In this document: in pieces, positions 28,459 through 37,677 of the stretch
How positions within the stretch are numbered: the stretch's first letter is position 1
Layout of the letters: the number at the start of each line of letters is the position of its first letter
Source: CAVSWN01 sp963770995
GTDB taxonomy: Bacteria > Acidobacteriota > Vicinamibacteria > Vicinamibacterales > CAVVIG01
NCBI GenBank assembly: GCA_963770995.1
Contig: CAVYRS010000001.1
Span: 2,108,001-2,172,000 of the forward strand
Direction of reading: 5' to 3'
DNA: 64,000 nt
Program-made: the position numbers and the translations under genes
Notes under the pieces: model-generated
The model's database searches: none
Told to the model about the DNA's origin: nothing
The model's input: the letters and a program-made list of their open reading frames with translations, nothing else

Positions 28459-28791
28459 TCAGCTCGCGCCCTCGTCTCGGCGTTCGACGTGGAACACCTC
28501 CACGAGGTCGCGCGACACGGGACTGTCGTCCGGATTGGACGGCATCAACTCCCGCATCTCCTGCCACCAGCGCCGGCACACCGCCGTGTCCGCGATCGCC
28601 TTCCACCGTTCCTCGCTGTCGATCTCTGCGTAGGCGAAGAGATCGCTCGTGATCGGGTCGAGATAGATGGAATAGGTCCTCACGCCGTGAGCGAGCAGGA
28701 CCTCTTCCAACTCCGCCCAGATCGGTTGGTGCCGCCGGGCATATTCGTCATGGCTATTCGCGTGGACCGACATCCTGAACGCTTTTCGCAT
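28459..28791 (-). CDS. rhaM: L-rhamnose mutarotase, copy 2
   Basis: 110 residues, differing from the copy at 24287-24619 at 7 positions (for example P11A, D30E, A48T, Q78E), all conservative or outside the active site. The nucleotide match ends abruptly at both gene ends, so a gene-sized unit was duplicated. It lies 30 bases downstream of the GH127 gene on the same strand, which gives this copy a natural context in plant-polysaccharide use. Confidence 0.9.
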   Translation of the reverse strand: MRKAFRMSVHANSHDEYARRHQPIWAELEEVLLAHGVRTYSIYLDPITSDLFAYAEIDSEERWKAIADTAVCRRWWQEMRELMPSNPDDSPVSRDLVEVFHVERRDEGAS

Positions 28792-28821
28792 CGCCTCTTC
28801 GCTCGTGAGGATCGATCTGCG

Positions 28822-31800
28822 CTACTTCAGCGTCACGTGCACGTAGACCGAGTTCCGGCCGTAGGTTTCGAAGAACGGCTTGAACGGCACGCCGTCGATG
28901 GTGAACCGCAGCGTAGCCGGGTCGCCGGTGATGGACTTGCCGATATCGGTCGCGTCGAGCGTCACCGGGCGCCAGTCGGTTCGCGCGCCTGACTCTTCGG
29001 CCGCGAGCAGGACCGGACCGTAGAAGATGCTGGCGACGTTCGGCTGGTCCATGACCGGATCCAGATAGAACCCGAACGGCATCCGGATCTCGATCGTGTC
29101 GTTCGCGCGCCACGTTCGCGCCGAGTGACACGTAGCTGCCCGGCACGGCCTCGATCGTCTGGTCGCGGCCGTTGATCTTCACGAAGAAGCCGCGCGTGCG
29201 CCCAGTGCGGGACGCGGACCTTCAGGTCGAACTGCCCGCTGCCCTTGACGATCGAGCTGCGTCGTGTCGGCATACGGGAAATTGGTCACCTGCTGCACGC
29301 TCACCTGCCGCTCGCTCCAGGTCAGCGTCGAGGACACGAAGAGGTTGACGTACAAGCGCGCTGTTGTCCGCGCTCCTGAAGTAGATCGAGTCCTGCAGCT
29401 TCGTGTTGCTCTCGAGCGCCGTGCCGTTGCAGCACGTGAAGCCGTTCATCTGCGCGTTGCCGAAGCGCTTCTGCGCACCCGGGTTGAGCGGCACGTGGTA
29501 CGTGTTGCCCGGATTGTCCTCGGCCACCGACGCGAGGATGTGGTTGTAGAGCGCGCGCTCGTAGTGATCCATGTACTTCGCCGTCTGGTCGTACATGAAG
29601 AGCTGGCGATCCAGCTTCAGCAGGTTGTAGGTGGCGCAGGTCTCGTTCTGTCCGCCGTTGGCGAAGCCGTTCTCCCACAGCGAGTCGGGCTGCGCGGTGA
29701 AGCACTCCGCGTTGTTCGGCGTCCGCGCGCCGGCCACGCCGCCGATGCTGTACATGTAGCTGCCGTTGACGATCTCCCAGAAGTTCGTGGCGATGAGGTA
29801 GTACGGCATCTCCTTCGTGTTGCGGAACGTCTCGAGCGCGCCGGTGATCTGCGGGATGTGCTGATTGGCGTGCTTGCCGCGGATCGTGTCCACGTTCTTC
29901 GCGAGCCCGCCCTCGTGCGCCGCGTTGCCGAAGAAGAAGGCGGTGTTGTCGAACAGCTTCGCGCACTCGAGGAACGTCTTGTCGCCGGTGAGGCGGAACA
30001 GGCGCGCCATGACTTCGTTCATGCCGCCGTATTCGCCGGCGATGTAGCGGCCCCACATGCTGGCGCGCGTCTCGGGCGGCAGCGCCTTCAGCCGCGTGTG
30101 CGCCCACGTGCCCATCCCGCGCGCGATCTCGAGCGCCTTCTTGTTGCCCGCGACTTCGTAGCTGTCGAGCAGCCCGGCCAGGATCTTGTGGAGCGTGTAG
30201 TACGGCGCCCAGATCTGCGAGTCGCGCGTGCCGTAGGTGGCGCCCTTCTCGAGCATGATGAACTGGTCGGGCGGATACGCGCTGATGAACCCGACGCCCC
30301 AGTTCCAGTAGTCGGTGCGGATCGCGCCGGCCCGCAGATTCGAGTCGTAGCCCTCGCGGCCCTGCACCAGGCGGCACGGCCGTCGGATCCGCGACGGACG
30401 GCCCGCCCGCCTTCGCCGGCTTGCCCGACTTCTGCGAGAGGTCGTACAGCGTGTCGATCAGGTAGTTCATCTTCTGCAGGAAGTTCGCGCGCAGCGCTTC
30501 GTCGTAGGTCGTGCTCGCGTACGCCTGCGCGATGGCGCTCAGGTAGTGACCGCTCGCGTGCCCGCGCAGCCTCGTCGTCTGGTCGTCCCACCCTTCGAGC
30601 GCGCTGCGCGCCTGCCGGCTGCGGCTGGCCGAATGCGTCGCGGAAGTTGTAGAGAAACGAGTCGGGATTGCTCGCCGCGAGGCCGCGAATGAACTTGTCG
30701 CGGTTCCGCATGAACGGCGTCTCGCGGCCGCCGGCGTCACGATCGAGCACCACCTGGCTCAGCGGAAACGCCTCCGCGAGGCGGTTCGGCGGCGTCGTCG
30801 ATCCCGACCGGCACCTTGACGATGACCGTGGCCTTCGGTTCGAGCGTCGTGCCAGGCACTTTGCCGGTGACCGTGTAGCTGCCGGGCTTCGCCACCGCGC
30901 TGCGTGTCTGTCGGCGACGGCCAGAGCACGCGAACGTCCGGACCTTGTCGCGTTGTCGCGGTAGGTCGCGCGAACCGTGCGCGGCAGACGCGGCAGCGTG
31001 CCGACGATCGTTTCCACCGTGACGTCGGGAACGTTCGACAGCGCGCGACGCCAGCGGGGACTCTCGCGGAATCGCGGCGGTCGAAATCACCGGCGGCGGC
31101 GTGCCTCGCCCGCGTGCCGGCTGCTGACCGGCGGCGAGCGCGTTGGCGCGAATCGTCGCGGCCTGCTGCTCCGCCAGCGCGATGCGGTAGATGCGCACGT
31201 CGCGCAGCCGTGCGTGCAGCGTCGGCGCGCCGTCCTCCTGCGAACGGCCAAGGAAGAAACGGTTGGCCGACGTGGACGTCTGGTTCACGATCTGCGTGGC
31301 ATCCACGGCGACGTTCGTCGGCTCGACCGGCCCTCGCGCCGTCCACGATAGAGCGTCAAGGTGCGACTCGCCGGTTCGAGCACGACCGCAAAGTGCACCC
31401 ACTGGTTTTCCGCCACCGCTCCGGACGAGGCCTCGCCGCGAACGGCGCCGCCGGACACGATCGACGCGCGCACACCCGAACGGCTCGCGACCGCAAACAG
31501 CCGGCTCGACGCGTTCTGCCCGAAGTCGAAGACGGGACCCGACGCGCCCGTCGGGAGGTACAGCCAGCCCGGCGATGCTGAGCGTGTCCTCGCCCGCGAG
31601 CGTCTGCCCGGGCAACTGCACGTGGCTGCCGTCACCCGTCAGCAGCAGCACCCGGCCGGAACTGCGTATCGTCGACGAACTCGGCGCCGGTGCCGCGCAG
31701 CGTCGCGTGGAACTGGTTGCGCGACGAGTCCTCGGCGTTGGTCGCCGAAGATGTAGCGGGCGACGAGCCCGGTCTCGCCGATGCCGTCGAGGAATTGATC

Positions 31801-31881
31801 GCCGCCCTGTGGCGACTGGACGGCGACGGCAAAGAGGGTCGAGACGGTGAGGACGAATGCCGGGAGGATGCGCCTGGTCAT
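28822..31881 (-). CDS. GH127-type beta-L-arabinofuranosidase with N-terminal LamG domain, heavily frameshifted
   Basis: Read across frames this is one protein of about 1,000 residues. It has a signal peptide (MTRRILPAFVLTVSTLFAVA) and a LamG/concanavalin-like domain (FDFGQNASSRLFAVASR; AENQWVHFAVVLEP; DVRIYRIALAEQQA). An Ig-like segment follows (AVAKPGSYTVTGKVPGTTL). The (alpha/alpha)6 GH127/DUF1680 domain comes next, with the longest intact stretch at 29222-30367 (AGEYGGMNEVMARLFRLTGD; NGFTCCNGTALESNTKLQDS, the Cys/Glu catalytic region). The end is RNSVYVHVTLK. At least ten single-base frame changes are needed. A secreted arabinofuranosidase next to a rhamnose mutarotase suggests pectin or arabinan use. 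It is either decayed or mis-sequenced. Confidence 0.82.
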
Positions 31882-32341
31882 GGTGAAGTCCGTCCTGTAT
31901 TGACGCCCTGCTCGAGCCCTTGAGTTTGCGCGAAACTCGAGGGCCGATCAAACGGACTGTTCAACCAGTCGTGGCGTCCGGCTTCAGCCGGACCTCCGCC
32001 GTCCGACGGAGTGACGCGGCCACGGCACGTCTGATGCCCCGATCGCGGAGGGAGCCCGTGATACGCGGATTCGTCGAGGTGATCGAGCCAACCACCCATC
32101 CGCGCTTACGGAATCTGGTGATTGTGAAGTGAGGTCGATAAACAGGTTCGCCGCGTCGCGAAGCCGGCCGCACATTGATTGCTCGACTTCCACGGGGAGG
32201 GTGTAAACGCCCGCGACGTGGAGTCGGATCGAGGGAGCGATCCGCACTCCTGGACACACCTGGAGTGCCCTCGAGCTTTGGCAACATGTTGGCAACGGGA
32301 TCTACCGAGACCGCGAACTCGTCTCGGTAGAATGATTTAGT
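31882..32341. other. Gene-poor spacer with a REP-like hairpin
   Basis: No supported gene lies in these 460 bases. A hairpin GTCCGGC-TTCA-GCCGGAC occupies 31976-31993, followed by CTCCG...CGGAG at 31994-32011; both resemble family B repeats at 42205 and 62360. A plus-strand frame ends in RGFVEVIEPTTHPRLRNLVI before a stop near 32130, which may be a protein scrap. I could not assign it. Confidence 0.5.
31976..32011. repeat. REP-like hairpins (family B, degenerate)
   Basis: GTCCGGCTTCAGCCGGAC (31976-31993) is a near-perfect palindrome, directly followed by CTCCGCCGTCCGACGGAG (31994-32011). The same stem appears at 42231-42250 and, with TAAA/TTTA loops, at 62364-62426. No flanking GTAG remains here. 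Confidence 0.65.
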
Positions 32342-32418
<77 letters not shown>

Positions 32419-32430
32419 AAAGTCGATCAA

Positions 32431-32525
32431 CGAGATCTGGTAATCGAGTAATCGGGAAATCGGGTAAATGAAATGCTCAATGGTCCAATCAATTACCCGA
32501 TTACCAGATTACCCAATTACCCGAT
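32431..32525. repeat. Inverted array of degenerate AATCGGGT repeats between two tRNA genes
   Basis: The left arm is built from TAATCGAGTAATCGGGAAAT-like units and the right arm from ATTACCCGATTACCAGATTA-like units. They face each other around ATGCTCAATGGTCCAATC, so the whole can fold as an imperfect hairpin. A sister copy with the same centre (TGCTCAATTG) lies at 46941-47041. It separates tRNA-Asp from tRNA-Val. Confidence 0.85.
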
Positions 32526-32530
32526 CCGAG

Positions 32531-32602
32531 TGGGCGGTACAGGATTCGAACCTGTGACAGCCGGCGTGTAAAGCCGGTGCTCTGCCACTGAGCTAACCGC
32601 CC
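32531..32602 (-). tRNA. tRNA-Val (TAC), no encoded CCA
   Basis: The reverse strand gives GGGCGGT acceptor, D-arm AGCTCAGTGGCAGAGC, anticodon arm CCGGC-TTTACAC-GCCGG (anticodon TAC), T-arm CACAGGTTCGAATCCTGT, acceptor ACCGCCC and discriminator A. The next bases are CTC, so CCA must be added enzymatically, unlike the neighbouring tRNA-Asp. Confidence 0.96.
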
Positions 32603-32616
32603 TTACAGCGTTTCCG

Positions 32617-32660
32617 GTCCAGATTTCAGCTCGAGCAAGTCTGCATGCTGAAATCTGGAC
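32617..32660. repeat. Inverted repeat, 14-base perfect arms
   Basis: GTCCAGATTTCAGC (32617-32630) pairs with GCTGAAATCTGGAC (32647-32660) over a 16-base loop. It lies just past the stop of the methyltransferase gene and upstream of the tRNA pair, so it may terminate the former. The ATTTCAG core matches the repeat family at 35953 and 40111. Confidence 0.7.
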
Positions 32661-32666
32661 GATCGC

Positions 32667-33197
32667 CTAGGGTCCGCCTGCCCGCCAAAACGATCCATTA
32701 TACGTTGCCTTCAAGACGAGCAACAACGCGGCGACGGCCAGGCCGATGACCGCGCGGTATTCACGGTTCGCCATCGCCTGCGCCAGACCGAATCGTTTCT
32801 GTGCCTGCGACCCGCCGCGGCGGTACTGGTCGTACCGGTCGCCGAACGTCCTCCGCAGAAATGCTTCTTCGCTCTTCACGGCCGCCGTCAACGTCACCGC
32901 CAGATACGCCGCAATCAACACGGCGACGATGGCGCTCGCGCACGCGACGGCCAGACCGGCGCCCATGATCGACGATCCGACGTACAGCGGATGCGCCACC
33001 CAGCGATACGGACCTGACGTCGTCACCTCGCGAGACTTGTTGAGGTGACCGGCGGCCCAGATCCGCAGCGACTCGCCGATCGCGGCGATCGACATCCCGA
33101 TGGCGATCGAACGCATGGTCGGTTGCGCGAGCACGAGTGTCGCGGCACCGCACAGGAACCCGAGCGCGACGCGCCGTCGCGCCAAGACCTCGGCCAT
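32667..33197 (-). CDS. Isoprenylcysteine carboxyl methyltransferase-like (ICMT/PEMT) membrane protein
   Basis: 176 residues from MAEVLARRRVALGF. Several membrane segments are visible (VALGFLCGAATLVLA; AIVAVLIAAYLAVTLTAAV; AVIGLAVAALLLVL). The family signature is GPYRWVAHPLYVGSSIMGAG followed by KSEEAFLRRTFGDRYDQYRR. Members are SAM-dependent methyltransferases or related membrane enzymes. The substrate in bacteria is generally unknown. It lies 58 bases after a heptosyltransferase gene on the same strand. Confidence 0.85.
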   Translation of the reverse strand: MAEVLARRRVALGFLCGAATLVLAQPTMRSIAIGMSIAAIGESLRIWAAGHLNKSREVTTSGPYRWVAHPLYVGSSIMGAGLAVACASAIVAVLIAAYLAVTLTAAVKSEEAFLRRTFGDRYDQYRRGGSQAQKRFGLAQAMANREYRAVIGLAVAALLLVLKATYNGSFWRAGGP

Positions 33198-33255
33198 GCG
33201 GGTCAACGATGACACGTTCGCTCGGTTGAAACCTCGCGCTCCATTAGTGCATCCA

Positions 33256-34278
33256 TTAGTGCAGCCTTCGTTCGACGGCGTCGATGACTTCGGCCACCTC
33301 GATGTCGAGCAGGCACATGCGATCGAGCTTGCAGCGGCGCACGTGATGACATTCACACACCGCGTCGCGCGACACCGCGATGTCGCTCGCCACGAGCGGC
33401 CCGTTGCGAACGGCGCGCGTCGGCCCGAAGATGCTGACCAGCGGCGTGCCGACTGCGGCGGCTACGTGGGTCGGACCGGTATCGCCGGAGAGCATCACTG
33501 CCGCGCTTCGTGCGAGCGCCACGAGATCCCGAATCGTCGTCCTGGGCGACAGCAGCGCCGCGCCGGCCGCCGCCTCGACAACCGCCTTCGCGAGCGGCTC
33601 TTCGCCGGGACCCCAGAGGACGACCGACGTCAATCCGTGACGCTCGCGAAGGTCTATGGCCACCCGTCCGAAGCGGTCGGGCGGCCACCGCTTGTTCGGC
33701 CACGCCGCGCCAGGGTTCAACAACGCGTAGCGGCCGTGCGCGCTGTCGATCGCCCAGCGCGCCACGACCGAGTCCACATCGGCGATCGGGAATTCAGGCG
33801 CAGTCGGCTCGATTCCGAGCAGTGTCAGCAATCCAAGGTTGATGCGGACGACATGCCGCGTTTCGCGGGGATCGTAGAGTCCTCCGCGACCGGGATCGTA
33901 AGAATTGCTGTAGAAGATCCGCGCCAGGCTTTCACGGGCGTATCTCGACGTGAACCCAATCACGCGTGGTGATCCGGAGAGTCGTGCCAGAAGCGCAGAT
34001 TTGATGAGGCCCTGCAGGTCGATGGCGACGTCGTAACGGGTGCGGCGCAGCTCGCCGACGGCCTGCCAGAGCGATCTGCCGCCAGAGGATCCGTCCCGGT
34101 CGTTGACGGGGATCGGACGATCGATCACCGTGACGAGATCCAGGATCTCGCCGTGCTTCGCGCTCACGAGCCAGTCGATGCGCGCGGCCGGGAAGGCCCG
34201 CCGCAGCGCGGCAGCGACCGGAATGGCGTGGACCACATCGCCCAGCGCGCCTAGGCGGACGATCAAAAAGCGCGTCAC
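33256..34278 (-). CDS. Glycosyltransferase family 9, heptosyltransferase I-like
   Basis: 340 residues from a GTG (VTRFLIVRLGALGDVVHAIP). The start was chosen by family N-terminus and because it overlaps the HldE2 stop by 4 bases. The GT9 motifs are clear: WLVSAKHGEIL, YDVAIDLQGLIKSALLARL near 90, YALLNPGAAWPNKRWPP near 190, and SGDTGPTHVAAAVGTPLVSIFGPT near 275. It transfers heptose onto Kdo in the LPS inner core at the cytoplasmic face. Together with hldE, gmhB and a second heptosyltransferase it forms a heptose operon. Confidence 0.9.
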   Translation of the reverse strand: MTRFLIVRLGALGDVVHAIPVAAALRRAFPAARIDWLVSAKHGEILDLVTVIDRPIPVNDRDGSSGGRSLWQAVGELRRTRYDVAIDLQGLIKSALLARLSGSPRVIGFTSRYARESLARIFYSNSYDPGRGGLYDPRETRHVVRINLGLLTLLGIEPTAPEFPIADVDSVVARWAIDSAHGRYALLNPGAAWPNKRWPPDRFGRVAIDLRERHGLTSVVLWGPGEEPLAKAVVEAAAGAALLSPRTTIRDLVALARSAAVMLSGDTGPTHVAAAVGTPLVSIFGPTRAVRNGPLVASDIAVSRDAVCECHHVRRCKLDRMCLLDIEVAEVIDAVERRLH

Positions 34279-34817
34279 GGAAGCCGTTCGTCGTTCGTGG
34301 TTCGTCGTTCGGCGTTCGCGTTCGTCGTTCGTGGTTCGTCGTTCCCGATCGCGCGGCGAATGCGTGCCAAGAGATCGCGGGTGGCGTGCTGTTTCGGATC
34401 CCCGACGATCGCCGTGCGACCACCGTACGCGGCCACGACCGCGCGCTCGGGCACGGTCTCGACCGTGTAGTCGGTGCCTTTGCAATGCACGTCGGGTTTG
34501 AGGAATGTGAGCAGGCGCGCGACGGTCGCGTCGGGAAACACCATCACGTAATCGACGCCGCGCAGGCCCGCGACCAGTTCCGCGCGATCCGCGGCCGGAA
34601 GAACCGGACGTCCCGCGCCCTTCAACCTGGCCACCGACGCATCGTCGTTCACCGCCACGATCAGGCGGTCCGCCTCCGCCGCGGCGCCCTGCACATAACG
34701 CACGTGGCCGACGTGCAGCAGGTCGAAGCACCCGTTGGCGAACGCGATCGTGCGCCCCGCCGCGCGCTCGCGGGCGATCGCCTCACTGAGCTCTGCTTCC
34801 GAAACAACCACTCCCAT
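34275..34817 (-). CDS. Heptose-1-phosphate adenylyltransferase (HldE C-terminal type)
   Basis: 180 residues from MGVVVSEAELSEAI. The nucleotidyltransferase motif FANGCFDLLHVGHVRY is near residue 30 and PDATVARLLTFLKPDVHCKG near 95. It makes ADP-heptose from heptose 1-phosphate. The kinase half is a separate gene just upstream (hldE split in two). The last 22 residues (IGNDEPRTTNANAERRTTND and on) are translated from the GTTCGTGG-type repeat at 34280-34348 and are not part of the enzyme family. The stop overlaps the start of the heptosyltransferase. Confidence 0.92.
   Translation of the reverse strand: MGVVVSEAELSEAIARERAAGRTIAFANGCFDLLHVGHVRYVQGAAAEADRLIVAVNDDASVARLKGAGRPVLPAADRAELVAGLRGVDYVMVFPDATVARLLTFLKPDVHCKGTDYTVETVPERAVVAAYGGRTAIVGDPKQHATRDLLARIRRAIGNDEPRTTNANAERRTTNDERLP
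34280..34348. repeat. Degenerate GTTCGTCGTTCGTG tandem repeat
   Basis: About 8 imperfect units of GTTCGTSG/GTTCGGCG. It lies inside the 3' end of the adenylyltransferase frame, which reads it as a Thr/Asn/Glu/Arg tail. It belongs to the same family as 61207-61293. Confidence 0.85.
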
Positions 34818-34856
34818 CTGACTTCTGACTTCTGACTTCTGACTTCCTACTTCCTT
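34816..34856. repeat. TGACTTC tandem repeat
   Basis: Four near-perfect 8-base units (CTGACTTCTGACTTC and on) at the junction of the two hldE halves, just in front of the ATG of the adenylyltransferase. The ribosome site of that gene would lie in the repeat. The family also occurs at 41137-41195. Confidence 0.85.
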
Positions 34857-35953
34857 CGACCCTGAGCCGGGCCTTCCTGGGACCACGACTCGGGCGACGT
34901 GTCGTGATCGCTCACGATCGCGGCGCTGAGCTCGTGCGCGGAGACCGTCGCCGTCCCGCGTTTCATGACGACGAGCCCGCCGGCGTAGTTCGCGAGACGC
35001 GCAGCTTCGTAAAACGATGCGCCCGCGCCGAGGGCGAGACCAAACGTGGCAATTACGGTGTCCCCCGCCCCCGTCACGTCGGTGACTTCGTCGGACCCGA
35101 AGATCGGAATGTGCGTCGTGGCCTGCCTGGCCTCAAAGAGCGCCATCCCACGGCTGCCGCGGGTGATCAACACGGCCGACATCTTTGTCCGCCGCAGCAG
35201 CAGACGTCCTGCCCGCTCGAGCGCGTCAGCATCGTCGTCGATCTGAATGCCGAGCGCGCGCTCGACCTCGGACTCGTTCGGCGTGCACGCCGTGAGACCG
35301 GCGTGATCGAGGAGCCGGTAACGCGAGTCGAGGACGACGGGAACGGGGCGCCGCCGCGCGAGGGCGGCCACGGCACGGCGGATGTCGTCGGCGAAGGCAG
35401 GCGTGATGAGCCCCGAGCCGTAGTCGGAGAGGATCACGACGTCGCAGTTGTTCAGAATCGGCCGCAGCTTTTTCGCAAACGTCCTCGACACGGCTTCGTC
35501 GACGGGCCACCCGGGCTCGCGATCGATGCGTACGACCTGTTGCCGGGCGGCATGCGTGCCGCCGGCGAGAATGCGCGTCTTGACCGGCGTCCGGTATCCG
35601 CGCGCCCGCACAACGGCCGACCGGTCGACGCCACGCTGAAAGCTGGCCAGAAGCCGACGGCCCTCCGGATCAGCGCCGACCAGTCCCGCGAGCCGCGCGC
35701 GGCCGCCCAGCGCGGCGACGTTGTTCGCGGCGTTGGCCGCGCCGCCGCCCACCATCTCGGTGGCGTCGTACTTGAGAATCAGCACCGGCGCCTCGCGCGA
35801 CACGCGCGCGATCTCGCCGTAGACGAACTCGTCGGCGATGAGGTCGCCGACCACGAGCACGCGCCGGCTCGAAAAGGCATCGACGAGCGCCAGCAGCCGC
35901 TCTTTGCGTTCGGCTTCCCCTGGCTGTGGATGGACGGAGCGGGCAATGAGCAT
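34847..35953 (-). CDS. Heptose-7-phosphate kinase (HldE N-terminal type, PfkB fold)
   Basis: 368 residues. PfkB/ribokinase features: RVLVVGDLIADEFVYG near 32, GGGAANAANNVAALGGRARL near 70, and the catalytic GAGD box in DVTGAGDTVIATFGLALGAG near 300. It phosphorylates heptose 7-phosphate at C1. In E. coli this domain is fused to the adenylyltransferase; here the two are separate but adjacent. The last residues (SPESWSQEGPAQGRRK) end at the edge of the TGACTTC repeat. Order: gmhB upstream, adenylyltransferase downstream. Confidence 0.92.
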   Translation of the reverse strand: MLIARSVHPQPGEAERKERLLALVDAFSSRRVLVVGDLIADEFVYGEIARVSREAPVLILKYDATEMVGGGAANAANNVAALGGRARLAGLVGADPEGRRLLASFQRGVDRSAVVRARGYRTPVKTRILAGGTHAARQQVVRIDREPGWPVDEAVSRTFAKKLRPILNNCDVVILSDYGSGLITPAFADDIRRAVAALARRRPVPVVLDSRYRLLDHAGLTACTPNESEVERALGIQIDDDADALERAGRLLLRRTKMSAVLITRGSRGMALFEARQATTHIPIFGSDEVTDVTGAGDTVIATFGLALGAGASFYEAARLANYAGGLVVMKRGTATVSAHELSAAIVSDHDTSPESWSQEGPAQGRRK

Positions 35954-36021
35954 TTCAGATTTCAGAGTTCAGATTTCAGATTGATTTCCGATTTCCCGAA
36001 TCCCGAATCCCGAATCCCGAG
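35953..36021. repeat. Degenerate ATTTCAG / ATTCCCGA tandem repeats
   Basis: Units of ATTTCAG and TCAGATTTCAGATT are followed by four units of CCCGAAT. The array fills the junction between gmhB and the heptose kinase and encodes the last residues of GmhB. Confidence 0.85.
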
Positions 36022-36583
36022 CCAGAAGTATCCAGCTCACGGCGGCGGCGAGATTATCCACGATTGCGTCGGCGCTCAGATTCGCCGGCTTCATCAAGAG
36101 TTCCTGCTCAACCCCTGCACCTGTGCGAACCAGAATGCCCCGCGCGCCCGCGGCGCTCGCCATGCCGACATCCAGCCACGTGTCGCCGACGACGAACGAC
36201 CGCTTCGGATCGAGGCCCAGGTCGCGCGATGCGCGATCGATCATGCCGGCTCCCGGCTTGCGGCAGTCGCAAGCCTTCGAGTACTCGGCCACTGTGCCCT
36301 GCGTCGGGTGATGGGGGCAATAGTAATAGGCGTCGATGCGCGCCCCGCCCGCCTCGAGACGCTTCGTCAGCTCGCGGTGGGTTTCGTCGACGAACGCCTC
36401 GGTGAACACTCCGCGTGCGACGCCCGCCTGATTGGTCGTGACCACGACGGGAAGGCCGGCGCGGTTGAGGCACCGGATGGCGTCAACGCTCCAGGGAAAC
36501 AGCGCGATCTGATCGAGCCGCCGCAGGTACCCGACGTCTTCGATGATCGTGCCGTCGCGGTCGAGAAAGACTGCGGATTTCAC
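35969..36583 (-). CDS. gmhB: D-glycero-D-manno-heptose 1,7-bisphosphate 7-phosphatase
   Basis: 204 residues from a GTG overlapping the stop of the upstream heptosyltransferase (GTGA). HAD motifs: FLDRDGTIIEDVGYL, VVVTTNQAGVARG, the zinc loop CPHHPTQGTVAEYSKACDC, RKPGAGM and FVVGDTWLDVG. It removes the 7-phosphate in ADP-heptose synthesis. The terminal segment DSGFGIREIGNQSEI is read from the CCCGAAT/ATTTCAG repeat array and goes beyond the family's end. It is part of the heptose operon. Confidence 0.93.
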   Translation of the reverse strand: MKSAVFLDRDGTIIEDVGYLRRLDQIALFPWSVDAIRCLNRAGLPVVVTTNQAGVARGVFTEAFVDETHRELTKRLEAGGARIDAYYYCPHHPTQGTVAEYSKACDCRKPGAGMIDRASRDLGLDPKRSFVVGDTWLDVGMASAAGARGILVRTGAGVEQELLMKPANLSADAIVDNLAAAVSWILLARDSGFGIREIGNQSEI

Positions 36584-37587
36584 AGCGTCCGCCGCGCGGC
36601 CTCGAGCACGGCAGTGGGTTGGATGCCGCGCATGCACCGGTGATCGAGCGGGCATTCGCGAAGCATGCACGGCCGGCACCACACGTCGTGCGCGATCACG
36701 ATGTGCCGATCGCCCATCGGTCGGGTGGCGCGTTCGTCGGTCGGACCAAACAGCGCGGTGACGCTCACGCCAACTGCGGCGCCCAGGTGCATGGCGCCCG
36801 AGTCGTTGGTGATGAGCGCGCGGCACTGCGTGAGCACTCCGGCAAGCGCCACGAGATCGGTGCGTCCCATCAGATTGAGCACGGCTTCGCGCCGGGACAC
36901 CTTGGACAGCACCTCGCCGCCGGTCGCTTCGTCGGCCCGACTCCCTATGAGCACCGGCTGCACCCCGTCGGCAACCAGCGCGTCCACGAGCTCGGCAAAC
37001 GAGTCAGGCGACCAACGCTTCGCGCCACCGTACGCCGCGCCAGGTGCAATGGCCGCCAGCTTCGCGCGACCGTCCCAGCCGGCAGACGTCAGCGTCGCGG
37101 CAGCCGCGTCGCGCACATCGGATGGAACCGGCAGCCGCGGCTCGATCGGGCCATTGGAAAACCCGAGGCCGTGCACGAGCTGCTGGTAGTACTCCACCTG
37201 ATGGAGTCCCGACGGCGGATGGATCGCGCGCGTCAGCAATCGCGATCGAAACGACGTCCGATATCCCCAGCGCTCGGGAATGCCGGCGCGCGAGGCCAGC
37301 AGCGCGGCATGCATCGAGTTCGGCAGAAGCAGCGCCGTGTCGAACCCGCCGCCCGAGAGCTCAACGCCGAGATCGCGCCACGACGACACGCGTCCGATCG
37401 ACGCCTTGCGCTCCAGCACGACGACGTCGTTCACCGGCGGCGCGAGCCGGAACAGCGGCGCCACCGGCGGCCGTGCCGCCACCGTGATGTGCGCCTGCGG
37501 CGCGCCGCGGCGGACGTCGTCTATCGCCGGCAGCGCCATCACGGCGTCACCCAGCCAGTTCGGCGCCAGAATGACCAGACGGTTCAT
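36580..37587 (-). CDS. waaF: ADP-heptose:LPS heptosyltransferase II
   Basis: 335 residues. GT9 features in order: RLVILAPNWLGDAVMALPAI at the start, DTALLLPNSMHAALLASRAG, AIAPGAAYGGAKRWSPDSFA near 180, and TNDSGAMHLGAAVGVSVTAL then FGPT near 270. The C-terminal Cys-rich CRPCMLRECPLDHRCM is typical of WaaF. It adds the second heptose to the LPS inner core. As the first gene of the minus-strand heptose operon, its promoter should lie in the repeat-bearing spacer 37588-37677. Confidence 0.92.
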   Translation of the reverse strand: MNRLVILAPNWLGDAVMALPAIDDVRRGAPQAHITVAARPPVAPLFRLAPPVNDVVVLERKASIGRVSSWRDLGVELSGGGFDTALLLPNSMHAALLASRAGIPERWGYRTSFRSRLLTRAIHPPSGLHQVEYYQQLVHGLGFSNGPIEPRLPVPSDVRDAAAATLTSAGWDGRAKLAAIAPGAAYGGAKRWSPDSFAELVDALVADGVQPVLIGSRADEATGGEVLSKVSRREAVLNLMGRTDLVALAGVLTQCRALITNDSGAMHLGAAVGVSVTALFGPTDERATRPMGDRHIVIAHDVWCRPCMLRECPLDHRCMRGIQPTAVLEAARRTL

Positions 37588-37598
37588 CGTGTGGTACC

Positions 37599-37676
37599 TT
37601 CTTCAAGTCTGAAGTCTGAAGTCTGAAGTTTCAAGAACCCGAGACTTGACACGTGGGACTTGAGACTTGAATCTCC
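37599..37676. repeat. Degenerate AAGTCTG / GACTTGA tandem repeats
   Basis: TTCAAGTCTGAAGTCTGAAG-type units are followed by GAGACTTGACACGTGGGACT and GACTTGAATC. They fill the divergent spacer between waaF and the GT2 gene, so any promoter for either gene overlaps the array. Confidence 0.8.
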
Positions 37677-37677
37677 T

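Noticed and set aside
29264..30652. 462-codon plus-strand open frame in the GH127 region
   Set aside because: It stays open where the true minus-strand gene is frameshifted, but its sequence is a shadow; the minus-strand pieces match GH127 block by block.
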